Below, one piece after another: positions 15,652 through 26,628 of a stretch of DNA of 64,000 nucleotides (position 1 is the first letter of the stretch; each line of letters starts with the position of its first letter). The notes beneath the pieces are model-generated. The model was not told the origin of the DNA. It did not search any database and saw nothing but the letters and a program-made list of their open reading frames with translations. The stretch is from NCBI GenBank assembly GCA_934320895.1, contig CAKRFY010000001.1, positions 136,503 to 200,502 on the forward strand. Direction: 5' to 3'. Source of the stretch: an uncultured Lachnospiraceae bacterium. Lineage in GTDB: Bacteria; Bacillota; Clostridia; Lachnospirales; Lachnospiraceae. The translations under genes were made by a program, and so were the position numbers.

Positions 15652-17426
15652 ACTATAAACTTACCAACCTCACTGCTAAGTCTGCCGACTGCCTCTTCTG
15701 CTGTATTTGCATGGTTATTTACGATTGATGACTTATCAGCGATTGAAACAGTTCTGTCCGCAATATTTGTCGTTCCGTTTGCACTCTCATCAGCAGCAAT
15801 ACTTATATTGTTTATCGACTCTAATATTGATGAGATAGATGCGAGCAGTTCCTCAGATGTAGCACTGAAATCTGATACAAGTTCATTTACATTTGAAGCA
15901 TCCTCATTATAATATCCTGCAAGCTCATCAAACTTATGATAACTTTCAGTCACATCTGTCTCAACAAACTCAAGCATATGCTGAGCATCTGCTTTAAGGT
16001 TTTCAACTGCTTTTCTGACTGCTGCAGTCACTCCCTGTATATTCTCAACATTTTCTTTTGACTGTTCTGCAAGATTTCTAATCTCGTCTGCTACAACAGC
16101 AAATCCCTTTCCAGCATCACCGGCTCTTGCTGCCTCAATAGATGCATTGAGTGCAAGAAGGTTCGTCTGATCTGTAATTCCCATAATAGAATCTGCAAGC
16201 ACATTTATCTGATCTACAACTTTTGCCTGCTCCATAGCACTTTCAAGATCAGCTTTCATCGCTTTCTTTGTGTCTCTTGCTTTAGCTCTGATAACTGTAG
16301 CATTCTCCTTGCCCTCTTTCGCTCTCTTATAAATCAGTTCAACCTGATTTGCACCATCCTGTGCTCTCTGTGCTATGTTCTTTGCAGCATCCTCAATCTC
16401 ATGTGACATAGAATTGATACTTTCTGTCGTAGCTGCTGTCTCTTCCATAGACGCTGCAACCTCTTCTGTTGTAGCAGAAACATCTTCTATTTCTCCATTT
16501 AAAAGACTCATGTTTGCATTTATATCTGTTACAACATGCTTAATCTCTCCGGCATCTTCCTTTACCTCTCCTATAAGGCTGCCCAAATTTGAACGCATAG
16601 TCTCAAGTGCATTTGCAAGTATACCAAAATCATCTCTTCTGTTAAGATATTTTCCATCTATCTTACTTGTAAAATCACCTTTTTCCAATATACTCATTTC
16701 CCTGCCAACTGCTTCAAGCGGTTTAACAATATTCACAATGATCATAATGATAAGTATTATAAGTAAAACACCTATAGTGCCAGTCACAGCTATATAGATC
16801 TTTGTCCTGTTATTTGAATAGTTTGTAAGTTCAGCCTGCTTTGCCGCAACTGTCTTATCTATATCATCAGTATAATTTCCTGTTCCAATAACCCAGTCAA
16901 ATTCTTTGTAATAGTATGTATAAGAACGTTTTGGAGAAGGCTCTGTTTCTCCCTCCTTAGGGAAATAATACTTGACATATGCTTCTGAGCCTTTGACCGC
17001 CTGCTCTATCATCTCTTTTACCATCTTAAAACCTTTTGAATCTTCTGTACTCATACGGTTTGTCCCTTCGGTATCACTTCCAAGAAGTACAACATTGGTT
17101 CCATCTGACTTGTCAACCCAGAAATATCCACTGTCACCATATCTCATATCACGAATCTCATCAGCAGCATTTTTCTTTGCCACATCCTCAGTGATCGCTC
17201 CACTCTTATATTGCTCATAATAATGTTTTGCAACTGATACTGCCGAAGAAACTTCCAACTTTATATTTTCATCATAAGAATTACGGATACTGCTTTCCAT
17301 CTCAGCAACTGACTTACTACTTATGTTCTTCATACATGCAGCAGAAAATATTGTTCCAAACAACAATATAGCAAGAACTCCTGCCATGATAATCATCATC
17401 TTAAATTTTACTTTTATATGTTTCAT
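15648..17426 (-). CDS. methyl-accepting chemotaxis protein, Cache sensor
   Basis: A 592-residue transducer: transmembrane helix about 10-32; a single Cache domain of the sCache_2 type with [15 protein letters not shown] near 95-110; second helix about 208-232; HAMP domain ([12 protein letters not shown], about 233-285); and a cytoplasmic signalling domain whose hairpin tip reads [20 protein letters not shown]. It senses a small extracellular ligand and controls CheA. The start is behind AAGGAGG. It lies directly downstream of the pilus operon but has its own promoter. Whether it serves swimming or twitching cannot be told here: no che genes are in the window. Confidence 0.95.
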   Translation of the reverse strand: MKHIKVKFKMMIIMAGVLAILLFGTIFSAACMKNISSKSVAEMESSIRNSYDENIKLEVSSAVSVAKHYYEQYKSGAITEDVAKKNAADEIRDMRYGDSGYFWVDKSDGTNVVLLGSDTEGTNRMSTEDSKGFKMVKEMIEQAVKGSEAYVKYYFPKEGETEPSPKRSYTYYYKEFDWVIGTGNYTDDIDKTVAAKQAELTNYSNNRTKIYIAVTGTIGVLLIILIIMIIVNIVKPLEAVGREMSILEKGDFTSKIDGKYLNRRDDFGILANALETMRSNLGSLIGEVKEDAGEIKHVVTDINANMSLLNGEIEDVSATTEEVAASMEETAATTESINSMSHEIEDAAKNIAQRAQDGANQVELIYKRAKEGKENATVIRAKARDTKKAMKADLESAMEQAKVVDQINVLADSIMGITDQTNLLALNASIEAARAGDAGKGFAVVADEIRNLAEQSKENVENIQGVTAAVRKAVENLKADAQHMLEFVETDVTESYHKFDELAGYYNEDASNVNELVSDFSATSEELLASISSILESINNISIAADESANGTTNIADRTVSIADKSSIVNNHANTAEEAVGRLSSEVGKFIV

Positions 17427-17497
17427 AAAAATTTCCTCCTTTTTATAGCCTATTTAGGTAATTTTCCTCCCTTTATTTATGCAATTTTAATGTATTT

Positions 17498-17526
17498 ATT
17501 ATATTACTTTTCACTTTTTTATGCAA
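17498..17526 (-). promoter_or_regulatory. sigma-A promoter of the chemoreceptor gene
   Basis: On the minus strand, TTGCAT (17526-17521) and TATAAT (17503-17498) are separated by exactly 17 bases, about 70 bases upstream of the ATG. It follows the pilus-operon terminator, so the chemoreceptor is transcribed separately. Confidence 0.7.
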
Positions 17527-17568
17527 CTTTTATACGCTTTTAAAAACAAATTTTTAGTTCTTAAATCG

Positions 17569-17608
17569 AAAAAGGACAGCTATTTCTAACTATCTAACTA
17601 TCCTTTTT
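17569..17608 (-). terminator. terminator of the type IV pilus operon
   Basis: AAAAAGGA and TCCTTTTT arms, extended by AG/CT pairs after one mismatch, lie just beyond the DUF5057 gene stop. Confidence 0.7.
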
Positions 17609-17625
17609 ACTCTTTATTTTTTTGA

Positions 17626-20600
17626 CTAATCTAATGCGAATAACTGTCCTTGAAGCATGTTTAAAGTAGTATAACCCGGTTCTTCCGACTTATCATTCTT
17701 TATTTTAAATTTAATCTGGCTGTAGTCTATCTCCTCACTGCTGCCATTTTTATCCCAATCATATTTAAAATAGTATTCATGACCATTCTGCAGATCTTTA
17801 AATACATACTCTCCATCTGCATTTTTCTCTGCTTTTATCTCCTTACCTGTTTTTGCATCATATATAGTATCAATATACTTGCAACCCTTTTCACTTCCAT
17901 CATCACCGGCTGATGTTGAAGGATAGTAAATAGTACAATCAAGTTTTGTTTTTACCGCATTTAACTCAACAGGACTAAAACGTACTTTTGTTTCTCCGCC
18001 ATCTTCCTTTTTAACGGTATTTCCACTTGAAGCATCAAGATCATATTCCTGTGCATTAGTAATCTGATATGTTGTATTGTCTATGTCAGTAAGTTCTGCT
18101 TCTTCATTTAAGATATCTACAACAGGCGGCTGATACGCAGCTCTGTAGGCAGCTATCATTGTATTGATAAAGAGTCTTGCCTCCATATCCTGATTAACAG
18201 TAGAATGACCTACTCCTGAATAGAATACATTTGCTTTACTGTAAATATAATAATTGTTTGCTGCATCATATGGTGATATAGCATAAGTTGTAGAACTTCC
18301 ATCATTTTTACCGCCATCATCTATAAGTGAATACCATACAGTAACTTCCGGGTCTTCCATATTAATCTGATACCATTGACCATGTGTATCACTGATATCT
18401 AATGTACTGTCTATCTTAAATGGATATGATGTAACCTGACCATCATTCATCTTACCTGCTTTTGTTGTAATATCATTACCGTTATTAAAACCTGTTTTAT
18501 CAGCATTGTAATCAGAAGAATTAAGCGGCTTTCCATCAACACCTGTTATCATATATTTATAAGGCATCTTCTGCTGATACTGATTCCAATAACTTCTGTC
18601 ACCCAAACGCTTCATGGCAAAATATGTGAAACCATGCTTTTCATAAAGTTCATTACGTGATATATCGGTAACAGTATCATAGTCATCATGCTCACTCTGA
18701 TATTTTTTAAGCTGTTCTCTTTCTTTAGATGACAACTGGTTACTTATTGCTTTATATCGGTTCATTCCCATAACATCACGAAGCTGTGCATTAACAACAT
18801 AACCAAAATCAGTCGATTTTACATTATTCATTGATGACAGGTCATGTGTAAACAATACACTCTTTCCTAATGTTATAAAATATTTAATATAGTCAACAGC
18901 ACCATAAGCATTTGAAATATTCTTTCTATAATAAGTATCTCCAAATCCAAAGATAAGCATATTGTAATCTTTAAGTTTGTTTTTAAGTGTAGCTGTATAA
19001 TTTTTTGGATTAGCATCACTCAAGCCATCTGATATATCAAAAGAAAATTTCTTTCCCTCATTATTATTTTTAAACCAGCTTTCAAATGTATCTACTGTAA
19101 TTGCTTTGACATTTATCTTATAAGCCTGTATTTTATCATAATACTGTGTAAATAGTTGTTTAGTTTTAAGATTAAGCCCACCCTTATAGTCTCCTTTTGC
19201 AGGCATTATCTGAAGAACATTTATCTGTTTTTTGTCAATACCATCACTTCTCTTTGCTACCGAGCATCCTGTTTTTACAAATCTTATACTGCTGTTTGCT
19301 GCATTATAGACTTCTATCTTCCACTCCACGACACCTAAAAACAGCCTTGAAAGTCTGCATGTATAACTCTGAGTTTCGTCTGCTGAAAATTCATCACTTG
19401 TATAATAAACTTCATCATCAGAATACTTTCCATCCTGATTCTGATCAATATAAATATTATATTTATATTTGCTGTTAGATTCATCCTTGACTTTAAATGC
19501 AAACTTTAATACCGACTGGTCTGCACTGTTCTTTGGAAGATACGAACTGTCATTTATTTTATTTGAACTATCTGTCGTACCTTCATATTTTGTCGGTGTC
19601 TCCGTAAACTCTATAGAAGCTTTATTTACCTTTAAAGCATTTGTAAATCCATCATAGTCTGCACTGCTGTAAACACCTTTTGATTTGTTTTCTTTAATAA
19701 AAGCATATACATTGGAATATTTGTCTATAACTGTTTCGTTATTATTGTACAAATCTGTTACTGCCACTATAGGCTTGCCTGATCTTGCAAAATCTTTAAG
19801 TTCAGCTTTTTTTATTTTTGTTATGTCATTTCCAGGAAATCTAAGTGTAATATGTTTTTTTCCTGTATTATCATTCTGAGACCACAAAAATTGAACTGAA
19901 CGATCCTGTGAACCATCATTCTTAACTTTTCTCTCAGTACTAGTCATCACATCACCCGTATGGAAATAAATTTTTCCCTTCATAGATGAATCATTCCACA
20001 CGGTTTTTCCATTTGAATCCTTATTATATGCACTGTCATCAAGTCCCATAAAGATCATGTCGTACTTACTATTTATATCCTCAGTTTTTCCGATATACTC
20101 CGCAGTTGTCATATGCGTAATCTTAATTTCAGAATCAAAATCAGCAAGCAACATCCGGACATACTTTTCTGTCAGATAGTATTCAGGTTTTATAGCCTTT
20201 CCATCAGATTTACTGTCATCCTTTACCATATTAACACTCGGTTCAAGATCAAGTACATTTATAATATTTTTTTTCTCATCATCTGGTTCATCATTGTCAC
20301 GCAAAAACTGTAAAATATACTGAATACCAACAGCAGCAGTTTTAGCATCCCCGTTTCTATTTGTATTAGCATCAAGATACTCCTTCAAATCAGTAAATCT
20401 TGAAAGATCAACTCCTATATCATTGTTATAACACTGTGTTAAAGGCTTATCACCCGGATATGTAAATACATGCCCATGTATCCAGTTGCCAGCGTTTGCA
20501 TTTCCTGTCATGTTTCCCGCAAAATTATATTTTTTCCACAATTTTGTCTTATCTTCATGACTAAACCAGTAATCATATTCATGACAATTTCCCCATATAT

Positions 20601-21942
20601 CCTTTTGAGAAGGATCTACAACATAAAATGTATAAAAAGTCCAATACTCCGCTGCATCACCACTTTGAATAGTAAGCTTTCCATCTTTTATGAGCGGATT
20701 GTTTTTATCATAATAAAGATTTTTAAACACCTTATAATCCATACTTAAAAGCATAACACTGAGCTTATATACATTGTTGTTACTTCCATATGCTGTATAT
20801 TTATCGCCAACTGAATTAAGATTCCAATCCTTTACATCAAATGTTACCTGTTTTCCCGTACCACTTTCTGCACCATCATACACCCTACGGTCAATTATAA
20901 CTCCTGCCCAATCCTTTTCCAATGTTGCCCTGTTATAAATCTTCTCAACAACTTCCCATGACAAATCCCTGTCTTTTCCTACGAAACTATCCTTATAATC
21001 AGTTACATCAGATTTATGACCTAAACGATTATACTTCTTCCACAAATCCACAAGTCCCCTATCATGACTTTTATTTGAAATTGATATAAGATTAGAATAT
21101 GTTATCCACTCAGGGTTTTCATTCAGTTCTTTTGGTGTGATAGTTTTAATAACAACTGAATATTTGTCCGCCTGCTCCTGACTTTTTAATGCTCTCGTCT
21201 TAAGCAAAAAGTTGTCTTTATTTTTATAAATATAATATGTCCATGTAGTCTTTACACCGCCCTCATTATCATCTTTCTTAGACTCACGTTTTGTATATCT
21301 CCTATCTCCCTTTTCCTTTAAAATCGTTTTAGTATCATTAAAATCTATGCCCTTATAATCATCTTTTTCATACTCATTAACAGTATGCCAGATAATATCT
21401 CCGCCATCTTTTTTTACAATACTGCCATCTTCATTCTGTGCAAAGCATCCTTCTCCTGAATCCGTTTTTTCATAATAACCATTTAAAGTCTTATCTTCCC
21501 AAAAATGTTGCAAACTTTGTGAACCGCCATCATAATATTCAGCTTTTCCCTCTTTTTCATCAGGAAAGAAAAAGCATTGCGATGCCTGTTTTACATACGC
21601 CGAACCATTCGTTCCTATTGTAGTTATCCCTCTACGACCAAACATATGCTCAGCATCAACAGGCTCACACCCTTTTATCTGATACCCAAACTCCGCATAC
21701 TCCTCATACGGAACTATCTCAAGGATAAGAAAAGGGTTTTCCTTTGTTCCACGTTTATACTTAGGATTCTCCACCTTCTTCGTATCAGGTAACTGATTAA
21801 GGCTTTCTATAACTCCACGCGTAACCTTCTGCTCTGCAACCGCACTCATCTGTTTCAAATGCAGTGCATACCCCACACAACCTGCAAGTACAAGTACAAA
21901 AACAAGACTTCCACATATGTATTTAACTTTCTTTCTAAACAT
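17626..21942 (-). CDS. DUF5057-type giant surface protein of the pilus operon
   Basis: A 1438-residue protein. Its basic N-terminus and hydrophobic segment (about 12-28) include LAGC, so it is either a membrane-anchored protein or a lipoprotein acylated at C22. Near residue 70, LILEIVPYEEYAEFGYQ is the DUF5057 opening. Later features: a calcium-loop-like YIDQNQDGKYSDDE (about 830), and a ThuA-like stretch YNMLIFGFGDTYYRK ... GKSVLFTHD (about 985-1035). It is the last gene of the pilus operon, 16 bases after a minor prepilin, and lacks a prepilin leader. A role as a pilus-associated adhesin or assembly partner is inference from position. Confidence 0.75.
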   Translation of the reverse strand: MFRKKVKYICGSLVFVLVLAGCVGYALHLKQMSAVAEQKVTRGVIESLNQLPDTKKVENPKYKRGTKENPFLILEIVPYEEYAEFGYQIKGCEPVDAEHMFGRRGITTIGTNGSAYVKQASQCFFFPDEKEGKAEYYDGGSQSLQHFWEDKTLNGYYEKTDSGEGCFAQNEDGSIVKKDGGDIIWHTVNEYEKDDYKGIDFNDTKTILKEKGDRRYTKRESKKDDNEGGVKTTWTYYIYKNKDNFLLKTRALKSQEQADKYSVVIKTITPKELNENPEWITYSNLISISNKSHDRGLVDLWKKYNRLGHKSDVTDYKDSFVGKDRDLSWEVVEKIYNRATLEKDWAGVIIDRRVYDGAESGTGKQVTFDVKDWNLNSVGDKYTAYGSNNNVYKLSVMLLSMDYKVFKNLYYDKNNPLIKDGKLTIQSGDAAEYWTFYTFYVVDPSQKDIWGNCHEYDYWFSHEDKTKLWKKYNFAGNMTGNANAGNWIHGHVFTYPGDKPLTQCYNNDIGVDLSRFTDLKEYLDANTNRNGDAKTAAVGIQYILQFLRDNDEPDDEKKNIINVLDLEPSVNMVKDDSKSDGKAIKPEYYLTEKYVRMLLADFDSEIKITHMTTAEYIGKTEDINSKYDMIFMGLDDSAYNKDSNGKTVWNDSSMKGKIYFHTGDVMTSTERKVKNDGSQDRSVQFLWSQNDNTGKKHITLRFPGNDITKIKKAELKDFARSGKPIVAVTDLYNNNETVIDKYSNVYAFIKENKSKGVYSSADYDGFTNALKVNKASIEFTETPTKYEGTTDSSNKINDSSYLPKNSADQSVLKFAFKVKDESNSKYKYNIYIDQNQDGKYSDDEVYYTSDEFSADETQSYTCRLSRLFLGVVEWKIEVYNAANSSIRFVKTGCSVAKRSDGIDKKQINVLQIMPAKGDYKGGLNLKTKQLFTQYYDKIQAYKINVKAITVDTFESWFKNNNEGKKFSFDISDGLSDANPKNYTATLKNKLKDYNMLIFGFGDTYYRKNISNAYGAVDYIKYFITLGKSVLFTHDLSSMNNVKSTDFGYVVNAQLRDVMGMNRYKAISNQLSSKEREQLKKYQSEHDDYDTVTDISRNELYEKHGFTYFAMKRLGDRSYWNQYQQKMPYKYMITGVDGKPLNSSDYNADKTGFNNGNDITTKAGKMNDGQVTSYPFKIDSTLDISDTHGQWYQINMEDPEVTVWYSLIDDGGKNDGSSTTYAISPYDAANNYYIYSKANVFYSGVGHSTVNQDMEARLFINTMIAAYRAAYQPPVVDILNEEAELTDIDNTTYQITNAQEYDLDASSGNTVKKEDGGETKVRFSPVELNAVKTKLDCTIYYPSTSAGDDGSEKGCKYIDTIYDAKTGKEIKAEKNADGEYVFKDLQNGHEYYFKYDWDKNGSSEEIDYSQIKFKIKNDKSEEPGYTTLNMLQGQLFALD

Positions 21943-21958
21943 AACTGTTGCCCCTTTC

Positions 21959-22519
21959 TTATTTTTTCAGCTTATTTCTAACCTTAATCGCATTTTCTAC
22001 TTCATATTTGTGTGTTCCCTGACTGAGTGTCAGTTTTATATTTACTACACTTGAATCTGTTTTCGCATAAAATCCTTTTATATGCTCACCTATGCAGTTA
22101 TCTTCTTTCTCATCTGCCTGTGTATATGTAAGTGTATCTGAATCAGATGATGCTATATTATCGAATGACTTCACATACATTTTGCCATTATCAATCCATA
22201 TCACTTTTTTCTTTGTCTTTTCTGACGGCTGAGCCACACCACTTGGAAGCTTTGTATCTGTAGTCCTTGGTATACAATATATCGTCAGCTCATCAGGATT
22301 TCCAACATCCTCTTTAACCTTTATGCGGTTTCCCTCCATTATCCACTTGCCAAGCTGCTCCATAAGCACCTGTGACTCCGACTGCAGGTCGGCAGTTTCC
22401 GATGTATACTGATAATCATTTTGTGCGGTTTTTACAAGAAGTGTCGTAACCCCAAGTATAATACTCGAAATTGCAACCGCTATAATAAGTTCTACCAGTG
22501 TTATACCCTTATTCCCCAT
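21959..22519 (-). CDS. minor prepilin, PilJ/PilW-like
   Basis: A 186-residue prepilin with the leader MGNKG, a cleavage site G/I and the hydrophobic N-helix ITLVELIIAVAISSIILG with conserved Glu5. I choose ATG 22519, 9 bases after AAGGA, over the GTG at 22528. The globular part is unassigned, ending KYEVENAIKVRNKLKK. It belongs to the group of four prepilin-like genes at the 3' end of the pilus operon, the usual place for priming-tip pseudopilins. Orthology to PilW or PilJ is inferred from order and length. Confidence 0.82.
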   Translation of the reverse strand: MGNKGITLVELIIAVAISSIILGVTTLLVKTAQNDYQYTSETADLQSESQVLMEQLGKWIMEGNRIKVKEDVGNPDELTIYCIPRTTDTKLPSGVAQPSEKTKKKVIWIDNGKMYVKSFDNIASSDSDTLTYTQADEKEDNCIGEHIKGFYAKTDSSVVNIKLTLSQGTHKYEVENAIKVRNKLKK

Positions 22520-22540
22520 TTTCCACACTCCTTCCTTATT

Positions 22541-23071
22541 TTACTCCAAAATATGTTTACCGGTATCTTTTATAAGCCGTATCTCATGCTTACTGTTTCC
22601 TTTAAATATAATTGTAGAAACATTTGTCTTATCACTAAAATCTGACGATTTATTATAAACTATGGTAATAAATTTCTGTCCGGTAACCTCACCCGCTGTG
22701 GTTTCATCATTCTGATAAATCTTTATAGCAGCCGCACCTATCTTCGTGCCGTTTTTATCAAACTTAGAGGTATCAAACAATGTTATTTCTTCATTCAGCA
22801 CCTTCATATAACAGCCATCGTCAAGGCGGTAAATATACATATACGGTGTCTTTGCCTTACTCATTGTACGCACCTGAAGTTTATCAAGTGCAGTATCAAC
22901 CTGATTTGCAGCCCTTTTTACATTTATATCACGCAGGTGCCCCATATAAAGAACAGTTGTGCTTGCAAATATTATAAGAATTGCCATGACTAATATCATC
23001 TCAATAAAAGTAAAACCTTTTTTATCCTTTAAAAATTTTACTTTTAGATATCTACAATATTTTTCTGTCAC
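22541..23071 (-). CDS. minor prepilin, FimT/GspH-like
   Basis: A prepilin with cleavage site KKG/FTFIEMILVMAILIIFA and Glu5 in place. I choose GTG 23071, giving a 19-residue leader, because GAGGTG lies just upstream. An ATG at 23125 would give a 37-residue leader and overlap the previous gene by 11 bases, so it is less likely. The product is 176 residues. The globular domain is about 130 residues, in the FimT/GspH range. It sits between the PilX-like and PilW-like genes. Confidence 0.8.
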   Translation of the reverse strand: MTEKYCRYLKVKFLKDKKGFTFIEMILVMAILIIFASTTVLYMGHLRDINVKRAANQVDTALDKLQVRTMSKAKTPYMYIYRLDDGCYMKVLNEEITLFDTSKFDKNGTKIGAAAIKIYQNDETTAGEVTGQKFITIVYNKSSDFSDKTNVSTIIFKGNSKHEIRLIKDTGKHILE

Positions 23072-23114
23072 TATTTTCACCTCACAATTTCTTTTTATAT
23101 CTGCAAAGAAAAGA

Positions 23115-25376
23115 TTATTCTTCATTCTTCTTCCAATTCTCGTATGAGATATAATCTGCTATCTCAACTCCACCAAACGAATCTGCTGAAAGATAAGTGT
23201 CCTCATTTATCACTCCATTGAAAATAACATTTTTCAAAGTATCCTGAAATAATCCTGATACAAGAACTTCATCTGATGTTACAGTTGCATTTGCTGTCAA
23301 ATTTATCTCTCCACCTGACAGTATCAGTCCTTTAAATTTTCCATGCACAGTTACATTTCCTGTTGCTATTACAATTCCTTCAGTATAATCTGTTGGTAAA
23401 ATATAGTTACTATCCACTAGAATAACTACCTTGTGTTGCAACGAAGCTATATCCTTTTCATCCTTGATCTTGCATACTCTCGCTGAATCACCATTTGCAT
23501 CAACAATTTCTTTTACTTTATCTTTATTTACAAGATAGTCAAATAATGGGCTTTTTGTTTTATCTTCCTGTGCATCTTTTTTATTTCCATCTGTTATGCG
23601 AACATTGTCATCTGTTACGCCCTCATGTGCCGCTGTAAGTCCAAGCTGTAACGCTTTATACTTCTTTGCAAAATTTGCTGCACTTGTAAAAATGCTTCCA
23701 CTTACATCCCAATCCGATGAATCAACTCCCAATGCTACTTTCTGCTTTAATTGAGTATCAGCTTTTTCTCTATACAAAATATTGCCACCTAATGTAATAA
23801 CCTTACTTTCATCTACTACTAATGCATCTTTTGTGGCGTAGATACTTGCATTTGCATCAACTTTACTCTTATTCTCTTTATAGTATTCTGCAAAAAAATC
23901 ATTTGCTTTTTGCTCAGACTTAAAATTAAGATAATAGTTTACAAATAAATTCTTATCACCTACTGATTCACTCATACTGTAATAATATGGCACAACTTGT
24001 TTTTTGGCATCAAGATAGTTAGAAATATTGCTTACTTTTGTCGCATTTTCATATTTTTTAAGACCTGTTTCAGTAAATTTTACTGCCGGATTTTCTGATT
24101 TAACATCCAGATATTCTGATGGTACATAATACGCAAGCTGATTTGTTCTTACAGCAAGTGATTCACCCATTGTAATATCAGAATTTCCCATGCTGCTTGC
24201 ACCTCTTGAAATAAATGTTTTTCCTGAAAGTACAAGGCTTTTTAGTTTTTCCATATTAAGCTTACTATTCTTTCCATTTATTATGACCGCACTATTATAC
24301 GATGCATCATTTCGGCTGTCACTTTCTTTGGTACCATAATTTTTCTGAAAATTGTACCCATAATAAACACCAGATACTTCCACATTACTATTTTCACCAT
24401 CAATTGACAAATCATCGGCAACATAACTGATTCCATCTATTAAAAGCTTTGAACCTTTTCCTGTCGTTTTTATATTCTGTGTCCAAATACCCAAATCAGA
24501 CACATTCCCACTTCTTATTATAAGTGACGCTCCATTGCCTGATACAATATCTCCGCGTGTAATAATAGTATCTCCACTAAATACCGCTGCACTGTTAGTC
24601 TCTGAACTCTTTATACCACCTGCACCTGCATATACATTACCAGATACAGCTATATTATCTGCACTTGCATCTATGCTGTCATCCGCAATAAGTGCATATT
24701 TCATAAAAGCTGCCGTCTGAAACTTTTTGTCAAATACCATCTTAGGTGCCTCAAATACAATATCCGTCTTAATATCCGTTCCATACCCTGTATTTTCCTC
24801 ATGTGCAACTTTTATATTTTTGAGAATAAACACGCCCTTTTTATAATCAATGTCATATTCTGCATCTGACTCACTTGTCTTAAAACACTCTCTTTTAGCT
24901 TTTTTAATATCATCTGGATCAGTTTTCTTTGCTATACAATCTTTTACAACATCAACCTTATATTTCGCTATTGTATACAATTTTTTGTTTGAATCAATAT
25001 CATCTGGACTTGTATTTTTTGCCACACTGTTATCCCAAAATTTATCCTCCAGCTTTTCAAGATACTCTATCTGAAACTGTTCCTGAAGATTTTTACCCTC
25101 TGATGTATAAATGCTGTAATTTTCAAGGACATCTGAATACGACTCTTTTACCGCTTCCGCAGATATTTCACTAAGTCCGCTTTTCATCATATCCATGATA
25201 TCTTCGGTGTTGTAGAAGTTCTTTCTGGTACTGCTCTGTACTTCCTTCATCTCAATATTTGTCATTGTAATCTTTGTTATTATAAGAGCTACTACACTGA
25301 CAAATGTAAGGATTATAAGCACTGCGATAAGCGCAGAACCTTTATTTTGTTTTGCAAAAGATTCATGTTTTCTCAT
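23115..25376 (-). CDS. large PilX-like pilus component with beta-rich body
   Basis: A 753-residue protein with a PilX-type N-terminus: NKGSALIAVLIILTFVSVVA, lacking the Glu5 of normal prepilins, as PilX/GspK proteins often do. The middle (about 215-390) is a run of short Ser/Asn/Gly-rich strands with repeated VSGN, ISGDT-like turns, suggesting a beta-helix or bactofilin-like solenoid. ATG 25376 overlaps the previous gene's stop (TGATG), showing translational coupling. GspK and PilX proteins sit at the filament tip; at this size it is a candidate tip adhesin, which is inference. Confidence 0.75.
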   Translation of the reverse strand: MRKHESFAKQNKGSALIAVLIILTFVSVVALIITKITMTNIEMKEVQSSTRKNFYNTEDIMDMMKSGLSEISAEAVKESYSDVLENYSIYTSEGKNLQEQFQIEYLEKLEDKFWDNSVAKNTSPDDIDSNKKLYTIAKYKVDVVKDCIAKKTDPDDIKKAKRECFKTSESDAEYDIDYKKGVFILKNIKVAHEENTGYGTDIKTDIVFEAPKMVFDKKFQTAAFMKYALIADDSIDASADNIAVSGNVYAGAGGIKSSETNSAAVFSGDTIITRGDIVSGNGASLIIRSGNVSDLGIWTQNIKTTGKGSKLLIDGISYVADDLSIDGENSNVEVSGVYYGYNFQKNYGTKESDSRNDASYNSAVIINGKNSKLNMEKLKSLVLSGKTFISRGASSMGNSDITMGESLAVRTNQLAYYVPSEYLDVKSENPAVKFTETGLKKYENATKVSNISNYLDAKKQVVPYYYSMSESVGDKNLFVNYYLNFKSEQKANDFFAEYYKENKSKVDANASIYATKDALVVDESKVITLGGNILYREKADTQLKQKVALGVDSSDWDVSGSIFTSAANFAKKYKALQLGLTAAHEGVTDDNVRITDGNKKDAQEDKTKSPLFDYLVNKDKVKEIVDANGDSARVCKIKDEKDIASLQHKVVILVDSNYILPTDYTEGIVIATGNVTVHGKFKGLILSGGEINLTANATVTSDEVLVSGLFQDTLKNVIFNGVINEDTYLSADSFGGVEIADYISYENWKKNEE

Positions 25377-26596
25377 CACGGCTTCTCCCCCTTTGTTCCA
25401 TCAATGGTTATATATGGCTTTGCTCCCGCAACCCCTGCTTTTCCTTTTTCATATACGGAAACTTCAAAGTTTATAGTATGTACTGATGCAAAGTCATCTT
25501 CTGATAACTTTTTCGGTCTTACCGGACTTCCCGAATCTGTTTCGCTTATCTTCTTTAAAATCTGCGAGTTATTAGAGGCTACATCCCCGGTTCCGACATT
25601 GCTGTAAAGTTCTGCCACATTAAGTCCTGTTATATACATCTTATAATTTGTCGGCAGACTGTCAGATACCGATCTTTTCTGAGCCACAAGATATAATTTA
25701 TCAGGTATATTTATGTCTGTAGTCATATTTTTTATATTCATATAATCATTCTGATTAAATGTATGATATAAAATAAATAAGTTTTTAAGTTCTGATATTT
25801 TTGTATCTATAAGAATATTGCTTTCATATTCATCACTTGACGAACTGTTAGCAGGATCAAGTCCTGTTGCGACATATACATACTTTACATTTATTGTATA
25901 CTCTGTTTCTGAAACAGCTTTGCTTATCTCAATATCAATCGTTCTTTTTATCTTTGCCTTTATCTCATCATCTGTAAGTTTATGGCTTACCTCTGCGCCA
26001 CTATGTTTCTGTTTGTAATCATCACAATACGAAGCATAAACTGACTTAAACTTCAATAAAGCATCATCATCCTGATTTTCATCAGGCACAAGAATAGAAT
26101 TTGTATTGTCAAATCCATATATTTTTTTAGCTTTATCCCACGCATTATCTTCTGATTTTACATCAATCGTAACATCATAGTTTTTGTCAATCTTATCCGC
26201 ATCACCTTTGAAGCTTATATTTCCATTTCCTTCCGCACCTTGCGTGTTAAGTCCATTTTGCGTTACTTCATATTTTTTATCTAAAAGATACGGGATAGTA
26301 TAAACATCCTTAAAAGTTCCATCAGGCTGTTTCTCAGTCTTTGCCTGTATAAGCGTATCCTGCCCCTTAAGTTCTTCTGCGATTTCCTGTGCGAGAAGTG
26401 TCGCTTTCTGATCAGCCGCCATCTTTGTGTTGTATCCCATAGATTTTCCAAAATAATTTAAAAGTGATATTGTAAGAATTGCAAGTATTGCCATCGCAAG
26501 CATAACTTCAACAAGTGTAAATCCTGCATTTTCACCTGTCTGCATCTGCTTATTTTCTCCAATATCATTTCTTTTTGCAGTACAATTACAATTCAT
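25376..26596 (-). CDS. prepilin, PilV/GspI-like, enlarged
   Basis: A 406-residue prepilin: leader to NAG, mature start FTLVEVMLAMAILAILTIS with Glu5. At about 380 mature residues it is much longer than ordinary PilV (about 120-180). The extra part is Asp/Lys/Ser rich, with no motif I recognise. Start follows GAGGTG. Its stop overlaps the PilX-like start. Probably a minor pilin of the tip complex. Confidence 0.8.
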   Translation of the reverse strand: MNCNCTAKRNDIGENKQMQTGENAGFTLVEVMLAMAILAILTISLLNYFGKSMGYNTKMAADQKATLLAQEIAEELKGQDTLIQAKTEKQPDGTFKDVYTIPYLLDKKYEVTQNGLNTQGAEGNGNISFKGDADKIDKNYDVTIDVKSEDNAWDKAKKIYGFDNTNSILVPDENQDDDALLKFKSVYASYCDDYKQKHSGAEVSHKLTDDEIKAKIKRTIDIEISKAVSETEYTINVKYVYVATGLDPANSSSSDEYESNILIDTKISELKNLFILYHTFNQNDYMNIKNMTTDINIPDKLYLVAQKRSVSDSLPTNYKMYITGLNVAELYSNVGTGDVASNNSQILKKISETDSGSPVRPKKLSEDDFASVHTINFEVSVYEKGKAGVAGAKPYITIDGTKGEKP

Positions 26597-26628
26597 ACAA
26601 TATCACCTCAACCAATTCGCCTTTAAAG

